This document shows, piece by piece, positions 21,888 to 34,423 of a stretch of DNA of 64,000 nucleotides. The DNA comes from Diplolepis rosae (Eukaryota; Arthropoda; Insecta; Hymenoptera; Diplolepididae). Under the pieces are notes generated by a model, which did no database searches, was not told the DNA's origin, and saw only the letters and a program-made list of their open reading frames with translations. Numbering within the stretch: position 1 is the stretch's first letter; every line of letters starts with the position of its first letter. A program made the position numbers and the translations under genes. The stretch is from contig JAPYXD010000714.1 in NCBI GenBank assembly GCA_030998225.1, positions 3,472,001-3,536,000 of the forward strand. Direction: 5' to 3'.

Positions 21888-22400
21888 AGTGCTAAATTAT
21901 GACATTTGAGGAAAAAACGAAAAAAAATTCTTGCGCCCTGTACATAACCTCAAAAGTAGCGAAAAACCCCATCTTTCGAGCACATAACCTCAAATATCTC
22001 AAAACCCTGAGGTGATAGGCTGATTCTGATTTCGGATTCGGATTCTACGTCAAAAGTTACCCCGGAAATGATCTTTCGTTTTCCAACAACAAATACAAAC
22101 CCATTATTTGCAGACCTGTGTATTTAAAGATGGCAACAAGTATAGCAAGCCCCAAGGAAGATAAAAGCTCTTCGAAAATGGTATCGAGTATAACATGTTC
22201 AAACGAAGAGAAAAGTCCCTCAACAACAGTAAACGAAACAAGTATGAACCAACGAGAATCAAAGAAATTTGTATTACTAATAATGAAAGAGAAGTTGTAG
22301 AAATCATATAAGTAAGTCCACAAGTAATTGGAGAAGAATTGAAGCAATTCTTCAAAAAAAGAAACACAGAATGAAACAAGAATTAGAATAAAATATGAAG
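21888..22400. other. Unassigned; short Lys/Ser-rich open stretch
   Basis: 22118-22300 is open on the plus strand (60 codons, 'SSSKMVSSITCSNEEKSPST'), low complexity, with no recognised domain. The minus-strand frames over the same bases are shadows. No TIR was found around it. Confidence 0.3.
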
Positions 22401-22439
22401 GTATATAGACAGAAGGAATAACTAAGTAACTAAGTAACT

Positions 22440-23060
22440 AAGTAAGCTAAATAAAACAGGAACGGAGTATTATGTTGGACAAAGAATACTAGTTGAAAAT
22501 TTTAAAATAAGAAAAGGAGAACCTTTATGGGCAGAACCATATGAAGTTATGAAAGTCAACCGAAATACATTGATTCTAAATACAGATTTGAACGTTCATG
22601 CACAAGATGTAAGAGACTATTTTGATTTTACAGATGTAAATTGGACCACTCAAAAGAGTCCTGCTCAGTTACTGTACGGCTACAAACTCGGAAGTTTAAC
22701 AGACGTTGCATTGCTTGCAGCAATCCAAGAAACACTAGATCACGTGGACCTATGGGAGTTGTGCCAGGAAGCTAAACTTCTCACTGTCATGGAGCAGATG
22801 CGGCAGAAATCTAGCTTCAACAGTAAAAGATTCAACACACCAAAATATGCCGTGGAGGATATTGACTTGGTGGGAGTAAAGTTGTCAGCCACTGGACAAA
22901 GCAAGAAACTAACAGCAAAGAGGAAAGTTCCTTTCAGGGTGACTGCTGTTCTGCCCAACGATCGTTACGTAGTCGAGGACCTGAGGAAAATTAAGGAAAC
23001 TCGGTGTTAAAGGACTGTGGTCGCTGTGGATAGCATGCTGAAATTAATCACAATTGATAC
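22440..23060 (+). pseudogene. Ty3/Gypsy integrase C-terminal remnants (two joined pieces)
   Basis: The first piece (22470-22630) reads 'YYVGQRILVENFKIRKGEPL', then WAEPYEV, as in the Gypsy integrase tail with its barrel-like GPYEV region. The second piece (22640-23010, continuing to 23045 after a stop) reads 'KSPAQLLYGYKLGSLTDVAL' and 'RKVPFRVTAVLPNDRYVVED'. That is the helical region after the integrase core followed by another GPF/Y-type domain. The order is duplicated, so two different Gypsy copies appear fused. No RT or protease is nearby. Confidence 0.75.
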
Positions 23061-24320
23061 TCTTGAGTAATTTAGGTAAATGATTCCTACTAATTTTGTT
23101 GTACTCACTACAGGTCGGTAAATCCGTGTCAGTGCACCTGGGTAATTTCCAATTTGGCCTGTCTGGGAGAACAAGCGATTATCGTGGCGCCTAGGTGGTT
23201 GCAAATCATTTTTAATTGGAGTGGCATCTGGTAAAACGAGTTCCTGTGGATAACAATACAAATGTAACTAGGTGTAACTGTTGAGAATATGCTGGGAGAT
23301 TGACATCATCTTAGCAAAGTTGATCGAATCAGGATGCTCTGGCACAATCTCTGGTGAAGATCGTGTGGATGGAGATCTCTTGGCGAAGGTCAGGACTGAG
23401 TTCAATGCCAAGTTAATGTAGTTCTCGCATGTCTGTTGGTCACAGACACGTTGAGGGGAATTTCATCAGCGATGATGGAACCAGGAATAGTGGAAGTTAG
23501 GGAGGTTTCTGACCGAGATGATTTATTCGCGCTCTCGGTTGTATGTGGCACCTGGCGAGGCTGGCGACTGCTATTGTCCCAAGTATCAGCGGATTTACTA
23601 AAAGATTGCATAAGGACTATTTAAGAACGATCCGCTGACGACTCAAATGTTCAGGAGGGCCGAATGAAGAGGAGAAACTGATCGTGGACCGCTTAAGTCC
23701 GAGACCGCACATAGTTTTGGTTCTTCTTACGTTAAATGAAAATGTATTAAAAGATAGTTCATACGAGTGCGATATGCAATTCTGGAATGAGTTGGTATTG
23801 GGGAAGAAAAAATCCCAATCACGGTCGAAATCTCCAGATGATGACCAGGGAAATGACAGTCGAGTCCGGAACTAGGTTGATTTAAAATCATTTGCTTTTG
23901 CGAATTCATGTACAGAGATTGAACGGCATTGATCTTGACTGTTATTAACTTTGTGATGAAATGTGATGAACTCAATGTTGAGTTGAGTTAATAAAGCTCA
24001 TTGTTGTAAAATCGTCATTAAAAAAGAAAAATTCAAAAAGCGAATATTTATTTCTGATGAAAACTTAATTTTGATAGTTTCTTTAAATTTCATACTTACC
24101 ACTTTTACAATACACTCCTTTATTTTTGCTCTTGACCAACAAACCATATAAATTGTTATTCACAGTACTAATTGACAAAATTGTTTAACCAGTTGTCAAA
24201 AAAACGTAGGAAACAAACATAAATTATAAGCTTTACATTAACCTCCCAAAATGTTCTCATTTTCACTAAAAGAGACATTCGAACTTTTCTGTAAGTTAGA
24301 AGAAAACAGTTATAACACTA
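23060..24320. other. Unassigned; possible LTR-like debris
   Basis: 23416-24006 has TGTAGTTCTCGC near its start and TTAATAAAGCTC near 23985, which could be the remains of a Gypsy LTR; ends and duplication are not convincing. No protein motif in any frame. 24000-24320 is AT-rich spacer. Confidence 0.3.
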
Positions 24321-24332
24321 TTGCACATACGT

Positions 24333-24745
24333 ATGGTTCAAACGCGTGAAGGAAAATTAATTCATTCTTTCAGCTGTGGCACTTATATTAGGAGTACAAC
24401 TTTGCTTTCGCCTTTTTTTCCCAAAATTTGAAGCTTTATTCTTGCTTCCGAATCATTCCCATGACTTTGTGGCGTTTCGAAATGACTTGTTGAGTCACTC
24501 CTAATGATTCTGTCAATCGTTCTTGCGTTTGTCACGAGTCTTCAGCAAGTAATGCCTCCAATTCCGAATCTTCGAAAATTTTCTCTTTTCCACCGCAATG
24601 CCAAACCTCGACATCAAAATCACCGCTATTGGAGCGTTGAAACTACTCATGACACGTTCACATTTTTGATCTGCCTATTTCGACCACCACTTAACGCTGC
24701 AGTCATGTATCGAAAACGGCGGAAGCAAAGTTGTACACCTAATAT
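24333..24745 (-). pseudogene. Mariner (Mos-like) transposase N-terminal fragment
   Basis: Read on the minus strand, the frame gives 'SNSGDFDVEVWHCGGKEKIF', then 'EDSELEALLAEDS', a stop, and 'QTQERLTESLGVTQQVISKR' with KVMGMIRKQ. This is the paired helix-turn-helix DNA-binding region of mariner transposases (SGDFDVED and LGVTQQ(A/V)ISKR blocks). The catalytic domain is absent. A TGA interrupts the frame at about 24530. Confidence 0.85.
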
Positions 24746-24799
24746 ATGAAGAGAAGGAAAGTTTGAAAATAGATTTTATCTTTTTTCAAATTATTTATT

Positions 24800-25305
24800 A
24801 TTATCCACAACTTTGGTCTTTTACGAGTGCCTGTAATTTAATTGATATTTTTGTCAGACATTTTAAAAATACTGTACAAGTCGGAGTAACTTCACCTCTA
24901 AAAAGTTTTTAGGCAATACTTATATAATTATTTAATAGGTCGAGATGGATTATTCATATGTAGGCTTATAAGATTTTTTATAACTCTCTTGTTATTAATA
25001 TAAAGTATTCCACGTCATCTTCCTCTCCATTTTCAAACTTTTTTTGCAACTCAAGCTTGAAAACAATCAATAGATAAAAATTGTTTGATGTTATTCAATA
25101 TTAATAACAAGAAAATTATAAAAAATCTTACGCAAGCATATGAATAATCCAGCTCGGCCTATTAAATAAAAAAACAAGAACTGTCGAAAAACATTTTAGA
25201 TGTTAAGTAACTTTGACTTGTACAAAATTTTTAAAATAGCTGACGAAAATATTAATTCAATTACAGACACTCGTGAAGTACTAAATTTTTGAATAAGTCT
25301 TTGCA
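24800..25305. mobile_element. Small foldback element (arms ~200 bp)
   Basis: The left arm (24805-25010; TTATTAATAGG-like, GATTTTTTATAACTCTCTTG, TTGTTATTAATAT) mirrors the right arm (25090-25300; ATATTAATAACAAG, AAATTATAAAAAATCTTACG, AATAATCCAGCTCGGCCTAT). Outer ends include TTTACGAGTG(C/T)CTGTAAT and ATTACAGACACTCGTG. Spacer is about 80 bp. Non-coding, MITE-like. Confidence 0.82.
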
Positions 25306-25993
25306 ACAGACAATGACTTGCTACGACTCATTTGCTCATCCCGTACTCATCTATAGAAACACTTAATAATATCTGAAATACTCACGTCAGGGTTCGTATT
25401 TTATCTTATATTTTTACATTATATTACAAAAATTAAACTCATTATCATACTCTATTTAAACTATGAAAAACTTGTTTCATTTTATTAAAAACTTTAACAT
25501 TATTTGAAAGTCCCGCGCCATTTTTACATTGTCGGAAGACAAAATTCCTCGAAAAATTGGTTGTATGAATAGCCTTGGACAATTGTCTGTCTGCACTGGG
25601 TAGGCAGACAGAGGTATAAATGAACCATTGTGGTCCAGTTACTTCTGCTAGACTAGTCGAAATTTAACTACAGCAGTTCGGTCTTATTATTCCTTCCTGG
25701 CTGAATGTCACCTATTTTTTGTAATTCTAACATAACCCAAAAAATCTTACCTTTAGCAAAGTTGAAAACAGATAACAGAACAGGCATTGTTTTGTTTATA
25801 ACTATAAGTCTTTTCGTAAATACAGCCATTCCATGCAGTTTATAGCTTAAACAAACTTATAGTAAACCCTTTAAAAATATGTACATATATTGATCTCTGG
25901 TATTTGCTAGTACTTTCTGACAGCCCTGTCCGACGAAGGCCTTTTTCAATATTCAATGTTAAAAAAGTCGTCTCTTGTGATGACAGGTTGAAC
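25306..25993. other. Spacer with small-MITE and CAGCCCTGTCCG scraps
   Basis: 25585-25625 (CTGTCTGCACTGGGTAGGCAGACAGAGGTATAAATG) resembles the hairpin MITE at 38709-38869. CAGCCCTGTCCGAC (25921-25934) resembles CGGACAGGGCTG near 38581. No gene is visible. Confidence 0.5.
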
Positions 25994-27485
25994 CAGAGAT
26001 GAGTTGGGAGATTGCTAAAGTAATGGAATAAGAGAATTTCACAAAAGTGGGCTGATAAACGCGCCCTCTGAACGCGTTGCGCAAAAGGTGTACTTCGCGC
26101 GTCGGTAAATAATGAAAGTTAGAAAATCCAGAAATGATTTACCATCAGAATTTCTATGGAGGGGCAGCGGTGCGCGCTGCCCTTGTTTCTTCCTCGTCGC
26201 TCTTGCACGCGAGAACGACACGTCCCACTCCTCCTTATTCTCCTCGCTACCTTCATGCAATGCTATTTTTAGATTTCACGCTTTCGGTATTTCGGTTATC
26301 GAGTCGGAATTGAGAATTGTGTATTTCTGTCGAAACCGTGCAAAAGAGGCGCGAAGCAGACGACAATTTCAAATTTACGAAATATGTTATTTAAGAGACA
26401 ACACTTTTTTCCCGATATTTTGGAAAAAATCTGCCTAAAATAAAAATCTGAAATATCGTGTAAAATTTTATAAGCATTTAAACACTTCAAAAATAAACTT
26501 TCAGTAAAATTTGATGCCAATAAATGTTCCAAATTTGAATCAATATATATTTTCCTATTCAAATTTCCATACTTCTTATCAATTTTGTGCATTTAAAAAC
26601 TTTTTAGTTAGAGAGATATTTTCTATTAAGAAGAGATAAACATAAAATTCAAGTTTAAAATTTACATTCTCAGTTTTATGTTAGCAATATTTTCATCTCA
26701 CATTTTTGTAGCCTAAGCACAGACTAATCATTAAAAAAATGAAATGGTCTATGGAAAGGAAAAATTTTCTAACAGATGTGGATAAATTAAGAAGCTAAAA
26801 TATGTGTTCATTAATATCTTCATATGAACATGTAAATATTTATCGATATTAAATTTTACATAAAAATTTTTGTCCGAAGTGTTCAAATCTTGTTACAATA
26901 TGACAAGATCATATGGACGAGTTCAATTTTTTTAATGAAATATTTTGTAATTTTTAATTTGTCTGTTCTTCTGAAATCGGAGGAAGATTTGAACAGTAAA
27001 CAACAAATTTTCCAATGGAATTCAATGTCAATAAATGCTTAAAGTTTTATATTAAAATTTTAATTACAAAATTTTGAAGCTTTGTAACTATAACATTTTT
27101 TGGAATTTACATCTTCTACATGACAATTTGTATATATATATATATAAACTACCATCGGAAATTACAGAGGTTGACCTGGAGTTTCAACTTTCGTTAAAGT
27201 GATTTATTTTATAGAAAGATATTACAAAAGAATTTTAATTTAGATCTCTTTGAAGGAAATTAATAAGTATGTAAAAAAATCAAAATTTTAAAAGATTTTT
27301 TTTAGTATGTCTTCATAGTGATTTGTTAACCTAATTAAAATATTTTTAGAAAGTCTTTTCTGGATTCTATATTCTGGGGTTGAACATGTTACAAAAAGTC
27401 GTGTAATTTTAAAAATGTGTATCCCCATACCAATGAAATCTTAAAGTGTGCTGTTCGATAAAATATTAGATATAATATATTTTAC

Positions 27486-28150
27486 TTTTGAATAATCAAA
27501 CCTTTTATTTATACTTATATATTGAAATTTTCATTTATAATATGTTATGTATTCTGAAAGTTTTTTCAAAATGTTTTATTCTAAAGGATTTATTTTCAAT
27601 TTTACTTCATACCAAATTAAAGTTAGTGTACGATTTCGTGTGCTAATTTTGATATAATTTATGTATTTTTCAAATATTTAAACCTTTTATACTCAAACAT
27701 TCAGAATTATTTTGAATTCAAAATGTTTTAATAAATTGCATTGGCTTTAGGGTCCATAAATGAAGAATTCTATTATAAATTAAATCAAGGGTCATTACAA
27801 TTTACTATTTTAATTGTTTTAATAAAACATTGAATAATTTAAAAAAATTAAACATATTAATACGTTCATAGTTACATACTTAAGTTTAAAGAATTTGAAA
27901 ATCTTTCTGTGGAAAAAAGACGTTTTCGAATGCACCGGGATTCGAGCACGGGTATTTCGATTGCCGGTCGACTGTATATACATTCGTGTAAAAATATTAA
28001 ATATTTTGAAAATGTTTTTTCAAGTATTTTACTTTATAGTAATGATTTGTCGAATTTACTTCACACCAAATAAATCTCAAAGTGCAAGATCGCATGCGAA
28101 TTCAAATACAATTTATGCTTTTTTTGTAATATTTAAAACCTTTCTTTACA
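27486..28150. repeat. Two divergent ~180-bp modules inside A1
   Basis: 27486-27690 (TCAAACCTTTTATTTATACT, then TTTACTTCATACCAAATTAAAG) and 28015-28150 (TTTACTTCACACCAAATAAATC, CTCAAAGTGCAAG) repeat the same module. A further copy occurs at 50720-50830 in A2, deleted from A1 at 34360, and another at 11.1 kb. This is part of how A elements grew. Confidence 0.6.
27891..27975 (-). repeat. SINE 3'-end fragment in A1
   Basis: On the minus strand it reads CAGTCGACCGGCAATCGAAA followed by CGAATCCCGG and CTTTTTTCCACAGAAAGATT, matching the 3' part of the SINE at 17085-17152. The 5' part is missing. The same truncated copy sits in A2 at 45666-45750, so it entered before A duplicated. Confidence 0.75.
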
Positions 28151-29201
28151 CAGACACTTCCATCGGAAATTAGAGGTTCATATGTTATTTAAGCTATTGT
28201 TAAAGTAACTTAATTTTTATAATAAAAGGTTAACATTTTTTCATGATGCTAAAATAAAAGTTAACACAGTTTTGCTTCTAATAAGCCCAAGTTAAGAGCA
28301 TAATATTAATTTTGTAAAAATATACTACAAAAAATCTGCCCGCTTCGTGGGCACATTCTCATGGCGCGCTTCGCTTGCAAGTTTGAGCGCGCCTGGGGCG
28401 CGCGATTCGATCGTCGCACTCGGTTTTATATTCTTCGGACCGTAAAGCCAACTAAGAACATGAACAATATTTGAATAGTAATACTAAGGGTCGATTTAAG
28501 TCCTGTTTCATTATTATTTAAATTTATTACTTGTAATTTGATACTTAAGTTCAAGTCAATTTTATTATCGATGTGAATTACATTTTCTCAAAGTTACTAA
28601 ATTTGTTTTTGATTTCAAATGAAAAAAGAAATTCAATTTACTTAAAACTCTATCAGCCTTAAAGAACACATTCTTATCATGAAACTTGCGCTTCGCGCTC
28701 GATTTTCTGTATACATTTATGTAACTTTCTAATAATTTACAAGATTACAAAAAATCTATTTTCTTGTAAATATTTAAAAAAGGAGGAGAATTCATAGACT
28801 CTTTTAGAGAAAACGATTTTTTGTATTATCGCTTATTTTGTATCACACATATTTTGGTTCAAAAATGGAATTTTTTATTTTCAATATTGTATTTTTTAAA
28901 ACCAAAACATGAAATATATATCTTGTCAAAAAATGTCCTACTGAGAATTTGTAGACCTCATTTAGGCAAATAATTTTCTATCTCAACGTTTTTTTCGTAT
29001 GTTACATATTTTGTTCAAATAATGGAATTTTTTAATTTTAATCGTATTTTTTTAAATTATAATGAAAAATATACGTTTTATTAGAAACTATATCTGAAAA
29101 TATTTGTATATATTATTGAAACGAACAATTTTCCATTCTTACGTTTTTTTCGTATTTCACATATTTTAGTTAAAAAATTGAATTTCGGATTTTCAATGGT
29201 A

Positions 29202-32021
29202 CACTGAGAAAAAAGAATATTTGAATCAAAGAATATTTCTTTGATTCAAATAAATGGTTGAGCTGGATGGTGACGAATAAATATTTTGTTAGATCAAAGA
29301 AATATTTTTATTGTCTTTAAAAAATGAATAATTAAAGCAAAAAAATGTTTTTCTAGTACTATTAAATATTCATTAGATTGAATAAATATGTTATTAACAT
29401 TGTGTAGGAATTATTTGATAAGAGAAGGAAATTCTTTGATGTAAAATGATGTGATGCATGATCAAAGAAACAATGGATTAATTCAAAAAAATTTGCATTG
29501 GTTCAAGTAAATTTGTTTTCCATTCCAATATAGATTCCTTGTTTTTAATGAGCGTATTGTAAATTGAGAGAAATATTTATTTGAAATGAGGAGATAATTT
29601 TTGGTAGGATCAAATAATTATTTGCTCCGAAGATATGATTTACTGTTTAAAATGGTCAAGTAGTAAAGTGTATTGAGTAATAATGGATGCAACGAACGAT
29701 AATATTGCCTATGGTAAGTTAGAGATTTGTGTCAAAAAGATGTTACTGATATGAATAAACGTGTTTTGAAATTTAAGAAATATTTCTTAAATTTAAAGTA
29801 ATATAAACTTCATGAATTGTAAGGAGTTAAGTTAAACGTTGTCATGGTTCTCTTAAATAACAAAAAAATTCTTACCTCGAACCTGTCATTAATCATCCGA
29901 TAGATACATATATAAACATCATACAATTACATTCACACCATTCTGTCGCAGCCAATCATATTTTCTATCGCAAATACACTTAAATATACAAATTCGCAAA
30001 TATAAACCTAATAACTAAAACTTATATATAGGACGATACGCTTTCGTCGAATCACGCACACGCTCGCTTACAATCCTGAGACCTAAAATATGGAACTTTG
30101 TTATATAGTGACTGCAAGAGTTATTCAGAGCTTGTGAGAGAAATGTGTCGTGACTAGAGCTTTTGAGCCTCACTCAAGTAAAAATAAATCAACTCTTTTT
30201 ATAAATTATTCACAAAATATTTTTTAAAATTATTATAATCATCATTATTGATAAATATATAATATAATTATTAATTAATATTCAGTATACATTTTTATTA
30301 TAACTATACGTATGAAGTTTAATGAAACTAAATTTTAAAATATATATTCAAAAATTCCATTAATATAAAAAAGAATCTTGTGTAAAAACATTTAAAAGGA
30401 AATTCTTTTATTTTCTGTGTTGTATATTTTCATAATATAAATTATACAATTGTGAATTCTAAATTATTATTGTACCTAAGAAATGTATGTGAAATCTAAA
30501 ACTTGTGTAGATTTTTTAGATTTTATGTTATAAATTTATCAAGACTTTTGCTGTTTGAATTTTTGTAAAATCAATTTAATTTAAAAAACCTAAGTGAAAA
30601 ATAAAGAAGTAATTATAAATGAATTAAATTTTGAATGATATATTTGATATTGTGAATCAAAATGAATATTTCCTTTTTAAGAGACTGATAAATCTTCAAC
30701 CCTATGAAATATATTCCACATTTGAAAGTATGTATATGTATGTTCATATCAACTATGAAAAACAGTTGAATAGAAAAAATGTATACCGACCATGGTGGGA
30801 CGAATATTTGTTTGGAATGACACATTTCGAGTTGATAATGAGAGCGAATGTTTCTTAGAACGAGAATGATAAATTCTCAATTCTGTCTAAAATATATGTT
30901 TAAAGTTTAAAAAAGCATGTAATCATAACAACTCTGCCAAACGTTTAAATGGGATAAACAAATTTTTTAAACGAAAAATACCGCAGATTTTTCAAAAAAA
31001 TACTTCTTTCTTTTAAAAAAATGGTTTGTTTGGTCTAAATTATTCCATATTCATAATGCACGCGAATATTTCCTAGGAGGAATCCAATAAACATTTAATT
31101 ATATGAAATATGTTTCAAGTTTAATAAATATGCTATCATAACAAACACGGCAAACCTTTAAATTAAATAATCAAATTTTTTAAACGAAAAATACCTACAG
31201 TTTTTTCAAAAAAATATTTCTTTCTTTTAAAAAATTGGTTTTTTTGGTTTAAATTATTTTATATTGATAATGTAGGCGGATATTTCCTAGAAGATATCTA
31301 ATAAAGATTTAATTCTACAAAATATGTTGCAAGTTCAAAAAGATTGGCAATTTTAACAATGATGCCAAACATTTATGTAAAAGAAATTATTTATTTTAAC
31401 TGAACGTACTTGCAGTCATTTCAACAAAATATCGTTTTCTTTGAAATAAATGTTCTTTTTTGAATGAATTCTTCCATTCTACTGTTCACAAAAAATATTT
31501 CGTTCAACTAAAGAAATAAATATTAATGTAAACACAATATTTTATTCATATGAAGAAACGTTACATTGATATACATGTATCAACTCTTTGAATCGAATAA
31601 ATATCTTTCTAAATTAATTAATGAATGCCTCAATTAAATTAATATTTCCTAGATTCAACTAAACCTAAGGCTTGATTCATCCATGGATAAATTATTTGAT
31701 TCAAATGCGTCTTGTTGAATTCAAAAAATGTGACTTATTGAATCAAATAAATATTTCTTTGAGTGCGAAAACAAGATTCAAATAAACTAGGTATTTAGTT
31801 TCAAAGACATGATTTGGTTGAGTTAATTCGCTCACATTCACAAGCAAAGAAATTCTTTGTATTGAAGAAATGCCTATCAAATAAATTATTTCTTTGAATC
31901 AAAGCACGCGTTTCGTGCTTCTAAAAAATATTTAATTGAATTAGGTAACGAATTGTTTGATACAAAGAAATGGAATCAATTAAATACATTTCTTTGGATC
32001 TAAGAATCTTTTTTCTCAGTG
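29202..32021. mobile_element. Element C: 2.8-kb transposon nested in A1
   Basis: The ends CACTGAGAAAAAAGA (29202) and TCTTTTTTCTCAGTG (32021) are inverted. Both end regions are packed with TTTGATTCAAAT-type palindromes (for example 29224-29255 and 31670-32000). A2 at 48430 and the A fragment at about 58565 hold the uninterrupted site, so the boundaries are firm. Flanks are TA on the left and CA on the right, compatible with a mutated 2-bp TA duplication. No transposase frame; it relates by its ends to element D (59835-61107). Confidence 0.88.
30857..31490. repeat. Three tandem ~215-bp units in element C
   Basis: Units start near 30857, 31078 and 31291. The first two share AAATTTTTTAAACGAAAAAT and GAATATTTCCTAG/GGATATTTCCTAG blocks. 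The third is more diverged but keeps the order (CAA-GTT-rich start, GCCAAAC, then TTTTCAACAAAATAT). Non-coding. Confidence 0.65.
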
Positions 32022-32096
32022 CATTTCTTTTTTAATTAAAAAGAAAAATATACATCTTATGAAAAAATGTTGCAGTTCAAACTTGTAGATCTTTAT

Positions 32097-33233
32097 ATCA
32101 TATAGGTTTGGTTTCGTCGGTCTTGCGGTCAATAGAACAACATTCTATAAAAAACTCCTTCATTATATTTGGTCAAAAATTCTCCTATGTTTCAACCTCA
32201 CTGCGGGTCTTTTTCAAGGAATATATATGTCACTAAAAATTGAACAAATCAATTTACCATCAAATTTCTTTTTCCAAAGAGAACTATTTTATATGTTGTG
32301 TTGATATAATAAATAAGTACTTACATAAATTACAAAAAAAAGAAAGCACACATGAAGATTCAGTCTTATTCTTGAAAATGTTATTAAAATTAAAGCCTCA
32401 AAGATTGAGGGCTTCAATAATTTAAAATTACATTATAATACGGTGTGTACAATCCGATGAAGCAACGCAAACTTTAGGATAGAGAGACGAAGATACGATA
32501 AATTGAATTAAATTCACCAAAATGAAAAGCGTGCTAAAGCTTGAGAATACAAACTTGAAAATCATATGTTAAATAATGCCATGGCAAATTCGATTAATAT
32601 TCATAATTTCAGCCTTACAATTTATTGAAATAATAATATTTTTATTGATATAAATTGATTCAATAATTTTTCTTTAATGTTGTTTTATTGACCCTAAGAC
32701 CGACGAAACCAAACCTATATATGATATAATAATATAACGGTCGAAGAAATGGTCATCCGTTCTTTATAAAGGAAAAAAAAACAAACAAAAATTCTAGCCT
32801 GTTGTTTACAAATTTCTAAGTTTTTCGTTCATTTTATCCGGTCTTCTATATACAGTGAATTCTACATATTTTTTCCAATTCGTGTTGTTGCTTACTGGAC
32901 TTCTTCATTTTGAATTGCAAGCAATGATATAAGTTTTTGAGTTTCATTATTATTCTTATTTTAACTATCTTTTACATTTTTATCTTTTACGAAAATTTTG
33001 AATTAATCTTTTAATTTATGGCACTGAAGAGGGCCCCCATATGTGGCCGAAACGTTTTCCTTCTCTCTTTTTTTGCGTTTTTTATCGTAAGTAGCATTGA
33101 TAATATTAATAGAAGAAAATAAAAAGAGGCTGACCCAATGCCAAAAAATGAGAAATTAACAAAAATTCTGTGAATTTTGGGTCAATATAATAGCAGACAT
33201 GTCATCAAACATGTCACTTTACGGTTATTACTG
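32097..33233 (+). mobile_element. Insert with 14-bp duplication, ribozyme-like motif (possibly Penelope-like)
   Basis: TTGTAGATCTTTAT occurs at 32083-32096 and 33234-33247. The third A copy (58.5 kb) has a single site and lacks the insert. A 14-bp duplication fits target-primed retrotransposition. The 3' half (32740-33233) is homologous to the arms of foldback F and contains CTGAAGAG (33025) ... GGCCGAAACG (33047), resembling the conserved core of hammerhead ribozymes reported in Penelope-like elements. The 5' half is the inverted-repeat unit G. No protein is encoded. Confidence 0.65.
32104..32716. repeat. Inverted-repeat unit G (613 bp)
   Basis: AGGTTTGGTTTCGTCGGTCT (32104) and AGACCGACGAAACCAAACCT (ending 32716) are 30-bp inverted arms, with TCAT-ATA-rich extensions on both sides. 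The interior has ATTGAACAAATCAATTTACC and, on the minus strand, TTGAAAAAGACCCGCAGTGA followed by GGTTGAAAC, which recalls the motif of the neighbouring unit. The same unit is at about 48507-49112 in A2. Confidence 0.8.
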
Positions 33234-34423
33234 TTGTAGATCTTTATGTAGTAAACCATTTTTTATCATAACTTTTATTCGTATCTCGTATAATTTAACT
33301 GGAAAATGGATATTGACTTTTTTCAAGTTTTAATATGCTGCAACTTTCTTAAATTTATTTTAATTGCAAAATATTATGAGGATAATTAGTAGAGATTTAC
33401 GAGAATTATCAGAAAGCAGTCTTAAAAGTTTTGGTTTTTTCATAAAGTTTTTTTCAAAAACACAAAAAATGCTCCTATTTTGACAATTTTTGTCGGATGT
33501 AGCTGGTTAACGAACTTGTCTTTACTTTTTCAGCTGCGATAATGTATGCATAAGCTCAATTCAATCCGACAATTTTTTTCTATCTATAGTTATCGAGTGT
33601 ATGACCTATTACTACTGCAGACGGACAGACAGACAGACAGAAAACCGTTTTTTCTGACTCAGGGGATCTCAAAACGTAAAGATTTGACGAAAATTCCGAA
33701 AATTATTTTTCACATAAAACCAAAACCTTAATTCTCATATGATGAGAATCTAAAAGACATCAAATTTAGATCTTTCTTGATAATATTAATAACTCTAAAA
33801 TTCATTAACATTGTCAAAAGTCTGTAGTCTCATTTCAAAGGTAAGTTTTCATAGTATTTTTCTAACTAATTAAGATGTTTTTGGAATTTTTCTGCTAGAT
33901 TCTGCTCTAGAATCAAAGATGGTAATGAAGAATCATCAAATTTCAAATGATGATTGTACTACATTCATTTGAAGAATTCAAAAAATCCAAACTATCAATA
34001 TTTTGATAAAAATTTCTAAATTTATTAAAATATGATATACGTCGATTTTTAAAAACTTCTTGAAGAAGCTACATATTTTAAAAATTGCATGACTTTTTTG
34101 AATTCTGTTCAACCCCAAGATAGAATCCAGAAAAGAATTTCTAAAAATATTTTGATTAGGTTAAGAAATCACTATGAAGACATACTGAAAAAACCTTTTG
34201 AAATCTAAATCTAAATTAAAATTTCTTTTGTAATATCTTTCTATAAAATAAAACACTTTGACGAAAGTTGAAACTCCAGATCAATCTGTAATTTCCGATG
34301 GTAGTTTATATATATGTATACATACGAATTGTCATGTAAAAGATGTTAAATTCCAAAAAATTGTATGTATTTTCTTAAATCAGCAAACACTTCATTTACA
34401 TTCATCTATTGAAATTGCCATAT

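Noticed and set aside
23402..23975. Several 60-80-codon frames between the Gypsy and mariner relics
   Set aside because: No motif, overlapping on both strands, no consistent frame.
26039..26592. Frames repeated in A1 and A2 (for example 26112-26438 and 43859-44189)
   Set aside because: The two copies differ by frame-breaking changes and both strands are open; sequence sharing is explained by the transposon.
33620..33645. (GACA)n tract as a CRISPR-like or regulatory array
   Set aside because: Simple tetranucleotide repeat, present at the same place in A1, A2 and A3; no spacers.
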